Part shown: positions 17,211 through 25,947 of the stretch, piece by piece
Layout: every line of letters begins with the position of its first letter
How positions within the stretch are numbered: the stretch's first letter is position 1
NCBI GenBank assembly: GCA_030427245.1
Contig: JAUHXA010000009.1
Location: forward strand, 98,438 to 162,437
Source of the DNA: Bacteroidia bacterium
GTDB taxonomy: Bacteria; Bacteroidota; Bacteroidia; Chitinophagales; UBA2359
Reading direction: 5' to 3'
DNA length: 64,000 bases
Translations under genes and position numbers: made by a program
Notes under the pieces: generated by a model
The model's input: the letters and a program-made list of their open reading frames with translations, nothing else
What the model was told of the DNA's origin: nothing
The model's database searches: none

Positions 17211-18134
17211 ATGCAATTCAGATACGCAAGACATACCAACAACCTTATCACAATCACCGATTTTTACACCCAAATAATTGGATTGGAAAAGCTCGGAAGT
17301 TTTGAAAATCACTCCAATTACAATGGTGTCTTTCTTGGTCTCAAAAATGCAGATTGGCACTTAGAGTTCACCGAATCCGACGAAAGCGCAAATCACCATC
17401 CAGATGCCGATGATTTACTCGTTTTGTATGTCCATTCCAACGAAGAACTAAATGCCATACGGAAAGATGCCGAAAAATCGGGGCTGAGATTGGCGAAGTC
17501 AAAAAATCCCTATTGGCAAACCAACGGAATCGAACTAAAAGACCCTGATGGCTTTGGACTTATCATAAGCGTAAAACAAAAAGAACTGCAATCGGAGGAC
17601 GCAACGACCCAACTTATCAAAGCCAAAGGAATCCATACTTGGGAACAGTTTCTAAGCTATGTAAAGAACATCCCCTATGGAAGAAATTCGGATAGAACCG
17701 ATTTTGAATGGGTGGTGAAGGAAAACAAAGGGACTTGTAGCTCGAAGCACGCACTGACAAAACAAGTGGCTGATTTAAACCAAATGCAAGGAGTTCAACT
17801 GATAATGGGAATTTACAAAATGACCCAATCCAACACCGAAGGAATTGGGAATCATTTGAAGGAAAATGGTTTGGAATACCTACCCGAAGCTCATTGTTAC
17901 CTAAAAGTTAACGGCAAAAGAATAGACCTTACCCATCCTACATCAGACATCCAAAAAATACAAGCCAATATAATCGAAGAGAAGGAGATAGAACCTTTTC
18001 AAGTCGGAGTATACAAGGTGAATTTCCACAAAGCATTTCTTAGAAATTGGCGGGAACAGGTTGGTTTGAGCCTTTCGTTTGATGAAGTTTGGGAGGTGAG
18101 GGAGAGGTATATTGGGGAATTGGCAATAGCTTGA
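17211..18134 (+). CDS. VOC (glyoxalase-like) domain fused to a transglutaminase-like domain
   Basis: Residues 1-125 form a vicinal oxygen chelate domain: RYARHTNNLITITDFYTQII starts the first half and GIELKDPDGFGLIISV ends the second. Residues about 140-300 contain NKGTCSSKHALTKQVADL, with a Cys in a helix-start context as in transglutaminase/papain-like folds, and later EAHCYLKVNGKRIDLTHP, giving possible His and Asp partners. These parts are usually separate genes in Bacteroidota (from memory), so this looks like a fusion. The ATG directly follows the amine oxidase stop. Substrates are unknown. Confidence 0.7.
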   Translation: MQFRYARHTNNLITITDFYTQIIGLEKLGSFENHSNYNGVFLGLKNADWHLEFTESDESANHHPDADDLLVLYVHSNEELNAIRKDAEKSGLRLAKSKNPYWQTNGIELKDPDGFGLIISVKQKELQSEDATTQLIKAKGIHTWEQFLSYVKNIPYGRNSDRTDFEWVVKENKGTCSSKHALTKQVADLNQMQGVQLIMGIYKMTQSNTEGIGNHLKENGLEYLPEAHCYLKVNGKRIDLTHPTSDIQKIQANIIEEKEIEPFQVGVYKVNFHKAFLRNWREQVGLSLSFDEVWEVRERYIGELAIA

Positions 18135-18200
18135 TAATGAACATTTTCTTCTTTTGACAATTTGACTTTACATTCTCCTATCCCAAACCCTTTATTCCCA

Positions 18201-18428
18201 AACCGTTTGCCTAATGCACAAAGAGTTCAATCACTGGCTGTCTTTAGCCGTTAGGGGGAAAAGGTGTTTGAACGCCTTGATTTTGATCCAAATGATTCAA
18301 CGGCTTTTTGGGATGGCACTTATAAAAGCAAGGAAATGGGGGTTGGAGTGTTTGTGTACTATTCGGTGGTGGAGTTTCGGGATAGGAGTACGGAGGTTTT
18401 TAAGGGGAATTTGACATTGGTTCGATAA
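18201..18428 (+). pseudogene. Decayed CHU_C (gliding-motility C-terminal) domain with internal stop
   Basis: In one frame the DNA reads RVQSLAVFSR-stop-GEKVFERLDFDPND, then WDGTYKSKEMGVGVFVYY and VFKGNLTLVR before a final stop. This is the T9SS type-B CHU_C sorting domain, in which the stop replaces the invariant Trp of SRWGE (TAG at 18252 for TGG). No upstream body of the protein is present between 18135 and 18200. Confidence 0.75.
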
Positions 18429-18472
18429 AATAAATATTTTCAAGTCACTTCATTTTTCATTATCTTCATCAA

Positions 18473-20080
18473 ATGAAAACACCACTATCCAACTATACTT
18501 TCAAAACGCTGTTGGGCCTATTCACTCTGGGCTTAATGAGTTTTTTGCCTTTGAATTTTTCCTCCAATGTAGTCTTGATGGAGGAAATATGCGACAATGG
18601 CATAGACGATGACAACGACGATTTGATAGATTTAAACGATCCCGATTGTCCTTGTGAAATCATTGAAACAAAATCTCTTATTCCCAATCCCTCTTTTGAA
18701 GACATCAACTGTTGTCCGAATGACCACAGTCAATTGGGCTGTGCAGACGTATGGATACAGGCTTCTGAGCCTACTACCGATTTGCTACATGCTTGCGATT
18801 GGACAGGTTGGAGTCAGTTTCCGCCTCCTTTGCCTTTTCCTGATGGTGAGGGAGTGATGGGTTTTCGAGATGGACGGGTTCGAGATGGCGTATTGGAGCC
18901 AAATTGGAAGGAATATGCAGGGGCTTGTTTAATCAATCCTTTAGAAGCCAATCAAAGCTATCGAATAGAATTTTATTTGGGCTTTGTCAACAATGAAAGG
19001 TCGCCGCCCATTAACATTACTATTTTCGGAACGACCAACTGTGACCATCTTCCCTTCGGAGTAGGCAATGAAAGTCTTGGCTGTCCGACAAATGGACCGA
19101 ATTGGGTGCATTTGGGAGATACTTTGGTTTCTGGTGGAGCGGGTAATAAATGGGTGCGAACAGCTATTGAATTGAGACCTGAAGAAGACATTACAGCGAT
19201 TGCGATTGGTCCCGAATGTCGCCAAATTCAAACTAATGTAAGTTTATACTATTTTTTCGATAGTTTTCTTTTAGCCGATTTTGGTTTATTTGATTTGCAA
19301 ATTTCGGAGGTTTCTCACCCTTGTCAAGCGGATTTTTCATTGAAGGTAGCCGAAAATGGGTTCTTTTCTTACCAATGGTACAAAGAGGGAATTGCATTGA
19401 TTGGAGAAACAGAACCTCAGCTAAGCCAAATGTATGGTGAAGGAGCGTATCAGGTCAGAATTGAAGATGGAAATTCGTGCAGGCTTTCAGTTGCTTACCC
19501 TTTCACCATTCCTGCTTTCACCACTTCTGCTTCCAGAACCATCTGCAATGAAGACGTATATGATTTTGGAAATCAGGTATTGAACGAAGCAGGTGTTTAC
19601 ACAAATACATTTAAATCCATAGACAATTGCGACAGCACTGTTACCCTCAATTTGCAGGTTTTGGGACTTGCGGCAGATACCGTTCAAGCAAGAATTTTTG
19701 AGGGGGACATTTACGAAATCGAAAATCAAAAGCTCAGTAAAGAAGGAAATCATTTACTCACTTTGACTTCAGAACAAGGTTGCGATAGCCTTGTTTTTCT
19801 CCAATTGAAGTATCATAATATAGTGATTCCAAATGCTTTTTCACCCAACAGCGATGGAATCAATGATGTTTTTGAAGTTACGACCGAAAACGAGTTTGTA
19901 CAGACTGTCGAACTCAATATTTTTGACAGATGGGGCAACAAGATTTTTAAGGGTGAAGAATGGGATGGTCGGTATGATTTTAGGTTCGTTGATATTGGAG
20001 CGTATGTGTATTTCGTGAAAGTGAATATGAGAGATGGCACAGAAAAACAGTTTTCGGGATGGCTTACGGTATTGAGGTGA
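18473..20080 (+). CDS. T9SS type-B sorted surface protein (CHU_C C-terminal domain)
   Basis: The 535-residue protein has an N-terminal hydrophobic signal (TLLGLFTLGLMSFLPLNFSS). An acidic EEICDNGIDDDNDDLIDLND motif follows, as in many Bacteroidota surface proteins. Residues about 60-270 look like a beta-sandwich with many Cys, and residues about 275-440 contain Ig-like or PKD-like repeats. The C-terminus VIPNAFSPNSDGINDVFEV then NIFDRWGNKIFKGEEWDG is a complete CHU_C domain, the sorting signal for type IX secretion and surface attachment. The mature function is unknown. Confidence 0.9.
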   Translation: MKTPLSNYTFKTLLGLFTLGLMSFLPLNFSSNVVLMEEICDNGIDDDNDDLIDLNDPDCPCEIIETKSLIPNPSFEDINCCPNDHSQLGCADVWIQASEPTTDLLHACDWTGWSQFPPPLPFPDGEGVMGFRDGRVRDGVLEPNWKEYAGACLINPLEANQSYRIEFYLGFVNNERSPPINITIFGTTNCDHLPFGVGNESLGCPTNGPNWVHLGDTLVSGGAGNKWVRTAIELRPEEDITAIAIGPECRQIQTNVSLYYFFDSFLLADFGLFDLQISEVSHPCQADFSLKVAENGFFSYQWYKEGIALIGETEPQLSQMYGEGAYQVRIEDGNSCRLSVAYPFTIPAFTTSASRTICNEDVYDFGNQVLNEAGVYTNTFKSIDNCDSTVTLNLQVLGLAADTVQARIFEGDIYEIENQKLSKEGNHLLTLTSEQGCDSLVFLQLKYHNIVIPNAFSPNSDGINDVFEVTTENEFVQTVELNIFDRWGNKIFKGEEWDGRYDFRFVDIGAYVYFVKVNMRDGTEKQFSGWLTVLR

Positions 20081-20194
20081 AAAAACAGCATAACTTTTTT
20101 GCCGCAACTTGAAAGGGTAAATATGATTGCATTGTTCGATTACGAAAAAAAACATCCTAACGCATTAATAATCAAAAATTTAAGAAAGATATTT

Positions 20195-20968
20195 TTATTT
20201 TAAAAATTCTGCAACCTCCTCCAAAACCACTTCTATCTGACTCCGATGTGGCGTATGACCACAATCCTCTATTAATTTTGCAGTAGCATTGGAACCTATT
20301 TTTGAAGCAATTTCCCACAAATGTGATTCGGTAGCGTATTCATCCTGCCTCCCTTGCATCAACAATACAGGACATTCTACGTGAGATAGAAGGGCGGCAA
20401 TGTTCCAGTCTTGAAAGTCAGGCAGCAGCCAAGTATTTGCCCAAGCGTAGAACAAATCATCTGTTTTGTGGAAATGGTGTTTTTGCAGCTTGGTGCGAAG
20501 ATTGGAATCGGGATTTTGATAGCGTTTCACCGCTTCTTCAATGCCTCTTTTCGTAATATCTTCGACTTTGATGTGAGCAGCTTCGGCGACAACCGCTCGA
20601 ACTTGCTTTGGAAAAGATGCCGCATAAATCAAGGCAATGGTTGCGCCATCACTGTGCCCCATCAAAATAGGATTTTGGATTTGTAGTTTTTGGAGCAGTT
20701 GGGGCAAGTATTGAAGGGCTTCAATGTGGAGATAATCCGTTCCTCGTGTTTCAGTCATTGCATCCGATTGCCCATGCCCTTGACGGTCATATACAATGCC
20801 ATTCCACCCCAATTTTTCACACAACCTTTGTGGAAAATCCTTCCATTGTGCCACCGAACCCAACGCTTCGTGTAGGAATACAAGGGTCGGCAATTCAGGT
20901 TTTGAAGTGATTTGTATAGAGTGAATCCATAGCTTTTTTTGTAGTATCGTAAGGGGGTATTTTTTCAT
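20195..20968 (-). CDS. Alpha/beta hydrolase
   Basis: This is 257 residues with the alpha/beta-hydrolase order: oxyanion region LVFLHEALGSVAQWKDF, YDRQGHGQSDAM, nucleophile elbow GHSDGATIALIYAAS (Ser in GxSxG), acid in LLMQGRQDEYATE and final His in IEDCGHTPHRSQ. It most resembles esterases of the MhpC/BioH/3-oxoadipate enol-lactonase type. No signal peptide is seen. The substrate cannot be read from context; the gene is isolated between two plus-strand secreted proteins. Confidence 0.9.
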   Translation of the reverse strand: MKKYPLTILQKKLWIHSIQITSKPELPTLVFLHEALGSVAQWKDFPQRLCEKLGWNGIVYDRQGHGQSDAMTETRGTDYLHIEALQYLPQLLQKLQIQNPILMGHSDGATIALIYAASFPKQVRAVVAEAAHIKVEDITKRGIEEAVKRYQNPDSNLRTKLQKHHFHKTDDLFYAWANTWLLPDFQDWNIAALLSHVECPVLLMQGRQDEYATESHLWEIASKIGSNATAKLIEDCGHTPHRSQIEVVLEEVAEFLK

Positions 20969-21066
20969 AAAAATAAGTTATGATTTTTTTGTGTAATTTA
21001 GCATAATTATAAATAGGCTTTAGAAGTTTTGAAAACCGCTGAAGTCTTCCAATTGCTTTAGCTATG

Positions 21067-21131
21067 TGAAACGTCTATGATTAAATCATAGACCTTCCAT
21101 CTGACCTTCAAAAAATAAAAATAAACAGATG
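21067..21131 (+). promoter_or_regulatory. Conserved 5' leader element, copy 1
   Basis: TGAAACGTCT is followed by a perfect hairpin (GTCTATGATT with AATCATAGAC), then CATCTGACCTTCAAAAAATA and CAGATG, whose ATG is the start codon. The same block precedes the genes at 35277 and 48773 (minus strand). Confidence 0.55.
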
Positions 21132-22868
21132 AAAAAATCAATACTTATACTACTATCCCATTTATTGATAGTCCTTTCTTTCTCTTTCAATGCACAAGCT
21201 CAAAGCACAGGTGAGCGAGTGTATAACATTTTCCAAACACATTGCAACAATGCAGGATGTCACAACAACACAGATGCAATGTTTGGTTTGGATTTACAAG
21301 GCGTAGGAGCAAATCCTCTTTTAGACGTTTACAACAATGTTTACCAACAACAACCTAAAAATACGTCTGCAAAAGAGGCCGATTTTCAGCTCATCTATCC
21401 AGGAGATCCTTATCGTAGCAGTATATTTCGATACATGAACAATGGCTTAGCAGGAGATGTGGATTTGTTGGATTCAGAGGATATTACAAATATTCACACC
21501 AATATTGAAGTCTCAGATGTCGAGAAGGAGCTACTACGGCAATGGATTGTTTTTGGTGCACCGAGTAGTGGAGAGGTGATTGACCCAGAATTGATTGAAG
21601 AGTTTTATGCGGGAGGCGGTATTTGGGCGAGTGACCCACAAAATCCGCCAGCCAAACCCGACCCGAGTGAGGGTTTTCAGATTCACTTAGGGCCCATCTT
21701 TTTAGAGCCTTCCGATTTGTCTTCGGGTTTGTTGGAGGATGTCGAATATTTGTCCAAGTATTATTTACCCGATTATTTGGGTGATGTAGAGGTGAAAGAA
21801 ATTGAAACTTTTATTGGCAGTTCACATCACTTTATTATTTATGAGTTTACCGACCAAAACGCCGCCAACAATATGGCGTATGGTCTGAGAGATGTGAATC
21901 ACGACAATGTGGTTTTGGTGGATGCCTATCAAGAGAGTCGTTCAACAGTTTTGCCGCAAGGGACAGCTTTTAGATGGCCACAAGGAACGGCTTTGGATTT
22001 AAATGCCCATGTAATCAACTACACCAATACAGCGATTACGGCAACGGATGTTTACATCAATGTCTATACGCAAGAATATGGTACGGCTGCCCAAAAAATG
22101 AATGTGCAACTGCTGCCCAATTTTGGAATCTCGATTCCGAATGATGGAGAACTAGAAATAGAAGAAGCGGATTATTTCTTGAGTTTTTTGCCGCAACAAA
22201 TACACGTTTGGCAAATGACTTCACATACCCACAAATACGGCAAAAGCTTTGATGTGTGGCTTCGCAATCCCAATGGCACGAAAGGCGAACATATTTTTAG
22301 TGCCACAAACTACAATGGAATTCCTACTTGTGAACCGATTGAATACGACTATCTACATCCACCGACTCGTACTTTCAGCCCATTCTTGCCGTTGCGTTTG
22401 TCGGAAGGACTGATTCACCAAGCGACTTATATCAATGATGGTCAGCAAAATGTATTTTGGGGAGATACTGCCGATGATGAAATGATGATTACGGTGATTT
22501 CTTATGTCACAAGCCTCAATGGAGTGGAAATGCCCAAAGCTTCGGTTTGTTTTGCAGAAGAAATCACGGATGTCGAAGAAATTCCTGTCAGCACTTCATC
22601 TGATATTCAGTTGGCTTTGCAGCCCAATCCTGCCAATCATTTCACAACAGTTCAAATCAGCAGCCCCAATACTTCAAAGGGTCATTTGGCGATTTATGAT
22701 ATGGTGGGCAGGCAAGTACAGTTTCATGAAAATATTTCTTTTCATAGAGGCATGAACAATGAGTTTCAATTGGATGTCAGCAAGTTAGACAGCGGCGTTT
22801 ATTTGCTGCAATTGGAGGATGCGAATGGAAAAAAATCGGGGGTAAAAATGGTGGTTCGGGGCTATTGA
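21129..22868 (+). CDS. Secreted copper type II monooxygenase-like protein with T9SS sorting domain
   Basis: This is 579 residues with signal peptide MKKSILILLSHLLIVLSFSF ending AQAQ. An N-terminal cytochrome-like segment has THCNNAGCHNNTD, a CxxxxCH arrangement rather than the usual CxxCH. The middle (about 215-470) resembles the dopamine beta-hydroxylase/PHM fold, with IGSSHHFIIYEF and WQMTSHTHKYGKSFDVWL providing His ligands for two copper sites. The C-terminus (about 505-579: LQPNPANHF, AIYDMVGRQVQ and SGVYLLQLED) is a T9SS type-A sorting domain. The substrate is unknown. The start is fixed by the leader element that includes the ATG. Confidence 0.8.
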   Translation: MKKSILILLSHLLIVLSFSFNAQAQSTGERVYNIFQTHCNNAGCHNNTDAMFGLDLQGVGANPLLDVYNNVYQQQPKNTSAKEADFQLIYPGDPYRSSIFRYMNNGLAGDVDLLDSEDITNIHTNIEVSDVEKELLRQWIVFGAPSSGEVIDPELIEEFYAGGGIWASDPQNPPAKPDPSEGFQIHLGPIFLEPSDLSSGLLEDVEYLSKYYLPDYLGDVEVKEIETFIGSSHHFIIYEFTDQNAANNMAYGLRDVNHDNVVLVDAYQESRSTVLPQGTAFRWPQGTALDLNAHVINYTNTAITATDVYINVYTQEYGTAAQKMNVQLLPNFGISIPNDGELEIEEADYFLSFLPQQIHVWQMTSHTHKYGKSFDVWLRNPNGTKGEHIFSATNYNGIPTCEPIEYDYLHPPTRTFSPFLPLRLSEGLIHQATYINDGQQNVFWGDTADDEMMITVISYVTSLNGVEMPKASVCFAEEITDVEEIPVSTSSDIQLALQPNPANHFTTVQISSPNTSKGHLAIYDMVGRQVQFHENISFHRGMNNEFQLDVSKLDSGVYLLQLEDANGKKSGVKMVVRGY

Positions 22869-22872
22869 GGTG

Positions 22873-23529
22873 CTATGGTGCAAGCCTTTCTATCTTCCAC
22901 ACCCCATTTTCAGTAAGTTCATACTGCAATCTATCGTGCAGTCGGCTGGGTCGTCCTTGCCAAAATTCAAACTTAGAAGGTACAATCAAATAACCTCCCC
23001 AATGGTCAGGTCGAGGAATTTGCTCTAAGTTTGCGTACTTTTTAGTTAGTTCTTCCACATTTTCTTCAATAATCTCTCTACTTTCAATCACTTGACTTTG
23101 GGGAGAAGCAAGTGCCCCAATCCTACTGCCTTTTGGACGCTTATTGAAGTAATTATCAGAGTCTTCTGCCGAAAGGCAATGAACTTTTCCTTCAATACGA
23201 ATTTGACGCTCCAATACATCCCAAAAGAACAAGATGGCCACATACGGATTTTCCGCCAACTCTTTGCCCTTACGACTCTCGTAATTGGTATAGAATGTGA
23301 AGCCCTCCTCACCATAGCCTTTAAGCAAGACTGTTCGTGCAGAAGGACGCCCTTCTTTGGAAGCAGTCGCAATCGTCATGGCATTGGGTTCTCGAATCTC
23401 GCTTTTCAAAGCATCTTCAAACCAAAGCTTGAATTGTTCAAAAGGATTGGCTTGGGCTTCCGACTCTGAAAGGGTATTGATTTGGTAGTTTTGTCGTAGA
23501 TTGGCGACAGTGTCTCTTTTTTTATCCAT
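22873..23529 (-). CDS. pdxH: Pyridoxamine/pyridoxine 5'-phosphate oxidase
   Basis: This 218-residue FMN enzyme makes pyridoxal 5'-phosphate from PNP or PMP, the last salvage and de novo step of vitamin B6 synthesis. Motifs include AMTIATASKEGRPSARTVLL, GFTFYTNYESRKGKELAENP, GSRIGALASPQSQVI and the C-terminal signature FWQGRPSRLHDRLQY, with residues binding phosphate and FMN. The length equals the family norm. It is convergent with the monooxygenase-like gene, four bases away, and divergent from 23645. Confidence 0.97.
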   Translation of the reverse strand: MDKKRDTVANLRQNYQINTLSESEAQANPFEQFKLWFEDALKSEIREPNAMTIATASKEGRPSARTVLLKGYGEEGFTFYTNYESRKGKELAENPYVAILFFWDVLERQIRIEGKVHCLSAEDSDNYFNKRPKGSRIGALASPQSQVIESREIIEENVEELTKKYANLEQIPRPDHWGGYLIVPSKFEFWQGRPSRLHDRLQYELTENGVWKIERLAP

Positions 23530-23644
23530 ATTTTAATAATTGTTGAAGCCTATAAAAGTTTAAAAAAATATTGAGTTTCTTTAAAAATTCATTACTACCT
23601 TTATAGTTAGATAATGATTCTAATAAAAAAAACAATACTCCATT

Positions 23645-23977
23645 ATGAGTGAAACCAACACTACTCCCAACACACAGCCTCAGATTGATGCGATTCGCAA
23701 CATCATTTTTGGTCAGAATATGCAGGATTATGACCAAAGATTCAAAGAAGCGAATGACAACTTGAATCGAAACCGTCAGGAAATAGAGGATTTGATTGAG
23801 CAAACCAAAAATTATTTATTGGAGGAAATGCGTCAAATGGAACATCGCTTAAGTACACAATTGCAGCAACTGAACGACAAATTGGTTCAAGAATCGGACC
23901 GATTGGAGGACAAAAAACTCAACCGAAAAGAGTTGGGTTCGCTTTTGGTTGATATTGGCAATAAAATTTCTGCTTAA
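23645..23977 (+). CDS. Small coiled-coil protein of the Rab-GTPase cluster
   Basis: This is 110 residues, highly charged and heptad-rich (RFKEANDNLNRNRQEIEDLI and MEHRLSTQLQQLNDKLVQES), with no signal or membrane segment. The C-terminus KKLNRKELGSLLVDIGNKIS is a short amphipathic region. I do not recognise a catalytic family. It heads a run of four co-directional genes ending with a Rab-like GTPase and a PAS-like protein, and may be a scaffold or GTPase partner (inference from position). Confidence 0.75.
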   Translation: MSETNTTPNTQPQIDAIRNIIFGQNMQDYDQRFKEANDNLNRNRQEIEDLIEQTKNYLLEEMRQMEHRLSTQLQQLNDKLVQESDRLEDKKLNRKELGSLLVDIGNKISA

Positions 23978-24044
23978 TAGTAGAATGAATTCTTTCGCCC
24001 TATTCCTCCCTCCAATAATACAACTTGTAATGTAATGATTGACA

Positions 24045-24980
24045 ATGGATAGCAATGCCCAAATAAATCAGTTAAAATATCTTTTATTCAAAGAAGAACA
24101 AGAAGCTACACAGCACTTGAAGGAGGAAATTAGGGTTTTGCGTCAACAAATCAACCTCTTGGAAGTAGAACTGCAAAAATATGAGCAGCAGGTACTGAAG
24201 ATGGAGGAAGAGGCTCGTGATCCTTCCCGATTACAAGCTAAAGTAAACCCTATCATCAATGAGAAAATAAAAGAACTTCAAGCTAATTTTTACGACTTAT
24301 TTGGAGGAGAAGTAAAAACAACCGTTAATCTCGAAATTCGCAATTCACAAGATGAATTTATTGAAGCGGTTTATCCAATCATCGGTAAGTTGGTGAGGCG
24401 ATATGTGAGTTATCAGTTTGAATTGTTCATGGAAGCGATGGAAGAACAGCGAAAAAATGCTTTTTCGTTTAAGAGTTGGAATTACCGCTTCAAGAGGTGG
24501 TTTGGAAAAGGGGACGAAGCAGATATCATTGAAGAATTGTTGGCACCTTCCATCGAAGAAGTCTATTTAATTCAAAAAGATTCAGGTTTACTATTGGGTT
24601 GTTTTTCTGCCAACAATATCACAGATATGGATATGGTAGCAGGGATGTTTTCTGCCATAAAGTCTTCAGCAGAATACGTTTTTTCAAAGCAAACCGAGGA
24701 ACTAAGAACCATTGAATATCAAAATTTTAAAGTAATTATACACGACTATTACAAATATTACTCAGCAACGGTCATTGATGGAACCTCTACCCCTTCTTTC
24801 CTACAAAAATTAGAAATCATACTCAATGAATTTGATGAAAATAAGATGCCAAAACTTATCATGGACGTGGACGATGTCTTGTTCAAGCAAGTTTCTAAGA
24901 ATTTAAAAAAATCTTTTGAAGGTTTTGAAAAAAATAAACCTTCTCCTTTCACTCAACAAAAGGAGCTACCTTCAAAATAA
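24045..24980 (+). CDS. Coiled-coil protein of the GTPase cluster (OmpA-annotated family)
   Basis: The start at ATG 24045 (MDSNAQINQLKYLLF) is preferred to a TTG two codons upstream. About 311 residues: a long coiled coil (30-70), then SRLQAKVNPIINEKIKELQA, and a C-terminal alpha/beta domain (about 175-300) including VYLIQKDSGLLLGCFSANNI and MVAGMFSAIKSS, which resembles a roadblock/longin-like fold. Bacteroidota homologues are often named cell envelope biogenesis protein OmpA, but no OmpA domain is visible. Roadblock/longin proteins often regulate Ras-like GTPases, matching the gene 59 nt downstream. Confidence 0.7.
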   Translation: MDSNAQINQLKYLLFKEEQEATQHLKEEIRVLRQQINLLEVELQKYEQQVLKMEEEARDPSRLQAKVNPIINEKIKELQANFYDLFGGEVKTTVNLEIRNSQDEFIEAVYPIIGKLVRRYVSYQFELFMEAMEEQRKNAFSFKSWNYRFKRWFGKGDEADIIEELLAPSIEEVYLIQKDSGLLLGCFSANNITDMDMVAGMFSAIKSSAEYVFSKQTEELRTIEYQNFKVIIHDYYKYYSATVIDGTSTPSFLQKLEIILNEFDENKMPKLIMDVDDVLFKQVSKNLKKSFEGFEKNKPSPFTQQKELPSK

Positions 24981-25039
24981 GTAGCCATTTAAAATATATT
25001 TTGTATTCTAATCGGGATTCAATTACACAAATTTAAAGA

Positions 25040-25528
25040 ATGAGATCAGTTAGCAAGAAAGTGATTTTAACAGGCAGTTTTGCGGTAGGAAAAACCTCCT
25101 TAGTAAGTCAGTTTGTTTATCGAAAGTTTCCAGAGAGTTACAAAACAACTCTTGGTGTACGCATTGATAAGAAGGTGGTTGAATTAGAAAATGTCAAAAT
25201 CAACATGATTATTTGGGACATTGGTGGTGAACAATCTCAAATCCGTATTCCCGATTCTTACTATTTGGGCAGTAGTGGGGTGATTTATGTATTTGATTTG
25301 TCTCGTCCTGCCAGCTTTTTAAACATGTCAGAAAACATAAACTATATTCGACAAAAACTGCCCAATGTTCCCATCATTATTGTTGGGAACAAGATTGATT
25401 TATTGGATGAACGTACCTTCCAACAAATCAAAGACATTCTCCCGATTCCTGCCGACTTTTTTACCAGTGCACTGCAAGGTGACAATGTTGAAAATATGTT
25501 TTTAGAACTCGCCCAACAAATCATATAA
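25040..25528 (+). CDS. Rab/Ras-like small GTPase
   Basis: This is 162 residues with the full set of G motifs: G1 GSFAVGKTSLV (P-loop), G2 Thr in YKTTLGVRID, G3 WDIGGEQ, G4 NKID and a G5-like SALQGDN. There is no C-terminal prenylation signal. Prokaryotic Rab-like GTPases of this type cluster with roadblock/longin proteins and control polarity or motility in MglA-like systems; a role here is inferred only. G3 has Gly-Gly-Glu where Ras has Ala-Gly-Gln, as in Arf-like proteins. Confidence 0.92.
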   Translation: MRSVSKKVILTGSFAVGKTSLVSQFVYRKFPESYKTTLGVRIDKKVVELENVKINMIIWDIGGEQSQIRIPDSYYLGSSGVIYVFDLSRPASFLNMSENINYIRQKLPNVPIIIVGNKIDLLDERTFQQIKDILPIPADFFTSALQGDNVENMFLELAQQII

Positions 25529-25533
25529 TAAAA

Positions 25534-25935
25534 ATGTCCATAGTAACCCAAAAAACCAACTACCTTTCTAACAAAGTCCAAATTGTATTTTTCTCTAATG
25601 AGGGGATTTTATTAGACACCTGCAATGCCTTGATAGATATCTTGCACTTGAAAAACAAAAGTTTGTGGGGTATTTTTCCGATGATTGAAAGCATTGCAGG
25701 TGTGCTGAGCGACCTAACTATTGAAGATGGAGAAATGTATTTTCCAAGAGTAGAACTTTCTCTATACCAAAAGATTTGGCTTTTTGATTTCACCTTTTAT
25801 CGGCATCCTACACGAGTCAATACCCTCGTGTGGATTCTTCAAGATTTCACAAGGCACTACGAATACCTACGAGTTATTCAGCAAGAACGGAATGAGGCCA
25901 TAGCACGAGAGGAAACCTCACAAAAAATTCATTAA
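25534..25935 (+). CDS. PAS-like sensor protein of the GTPase cluster
   Basis: This is 133 residues, starting six bases after the GTPase stop, so it is surely co-transcribed. The sequence VQIVFFSNEGILLDTCNALI, then MIESIAGVLSDLTIEDGEMY and WLFDFTFYRH, has the strand-helix order of a PAS domain. It ends in a charged helix (LRVIQQERNEAIAREETSQK) like the linker of signalling kinases, but no output domain follows. It is possibly an adaptor that senses a ligand for the GTPase (inference). Confidence 0.7.
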   Translation: MSIVTQKTNYLSNKVQIVFFSNEGILLDTCNALIDILHLKNKSLWGIFPMIESIAGVLSDLTIEDGEMYFPRVELSLYQKIWLFDFTFYRHPTRVNTLVWILQDFTRHYEYLRVIQQERNEAIAREETSQKIH

Positions 25936-25947
25936 TTAAAAGTCTCT

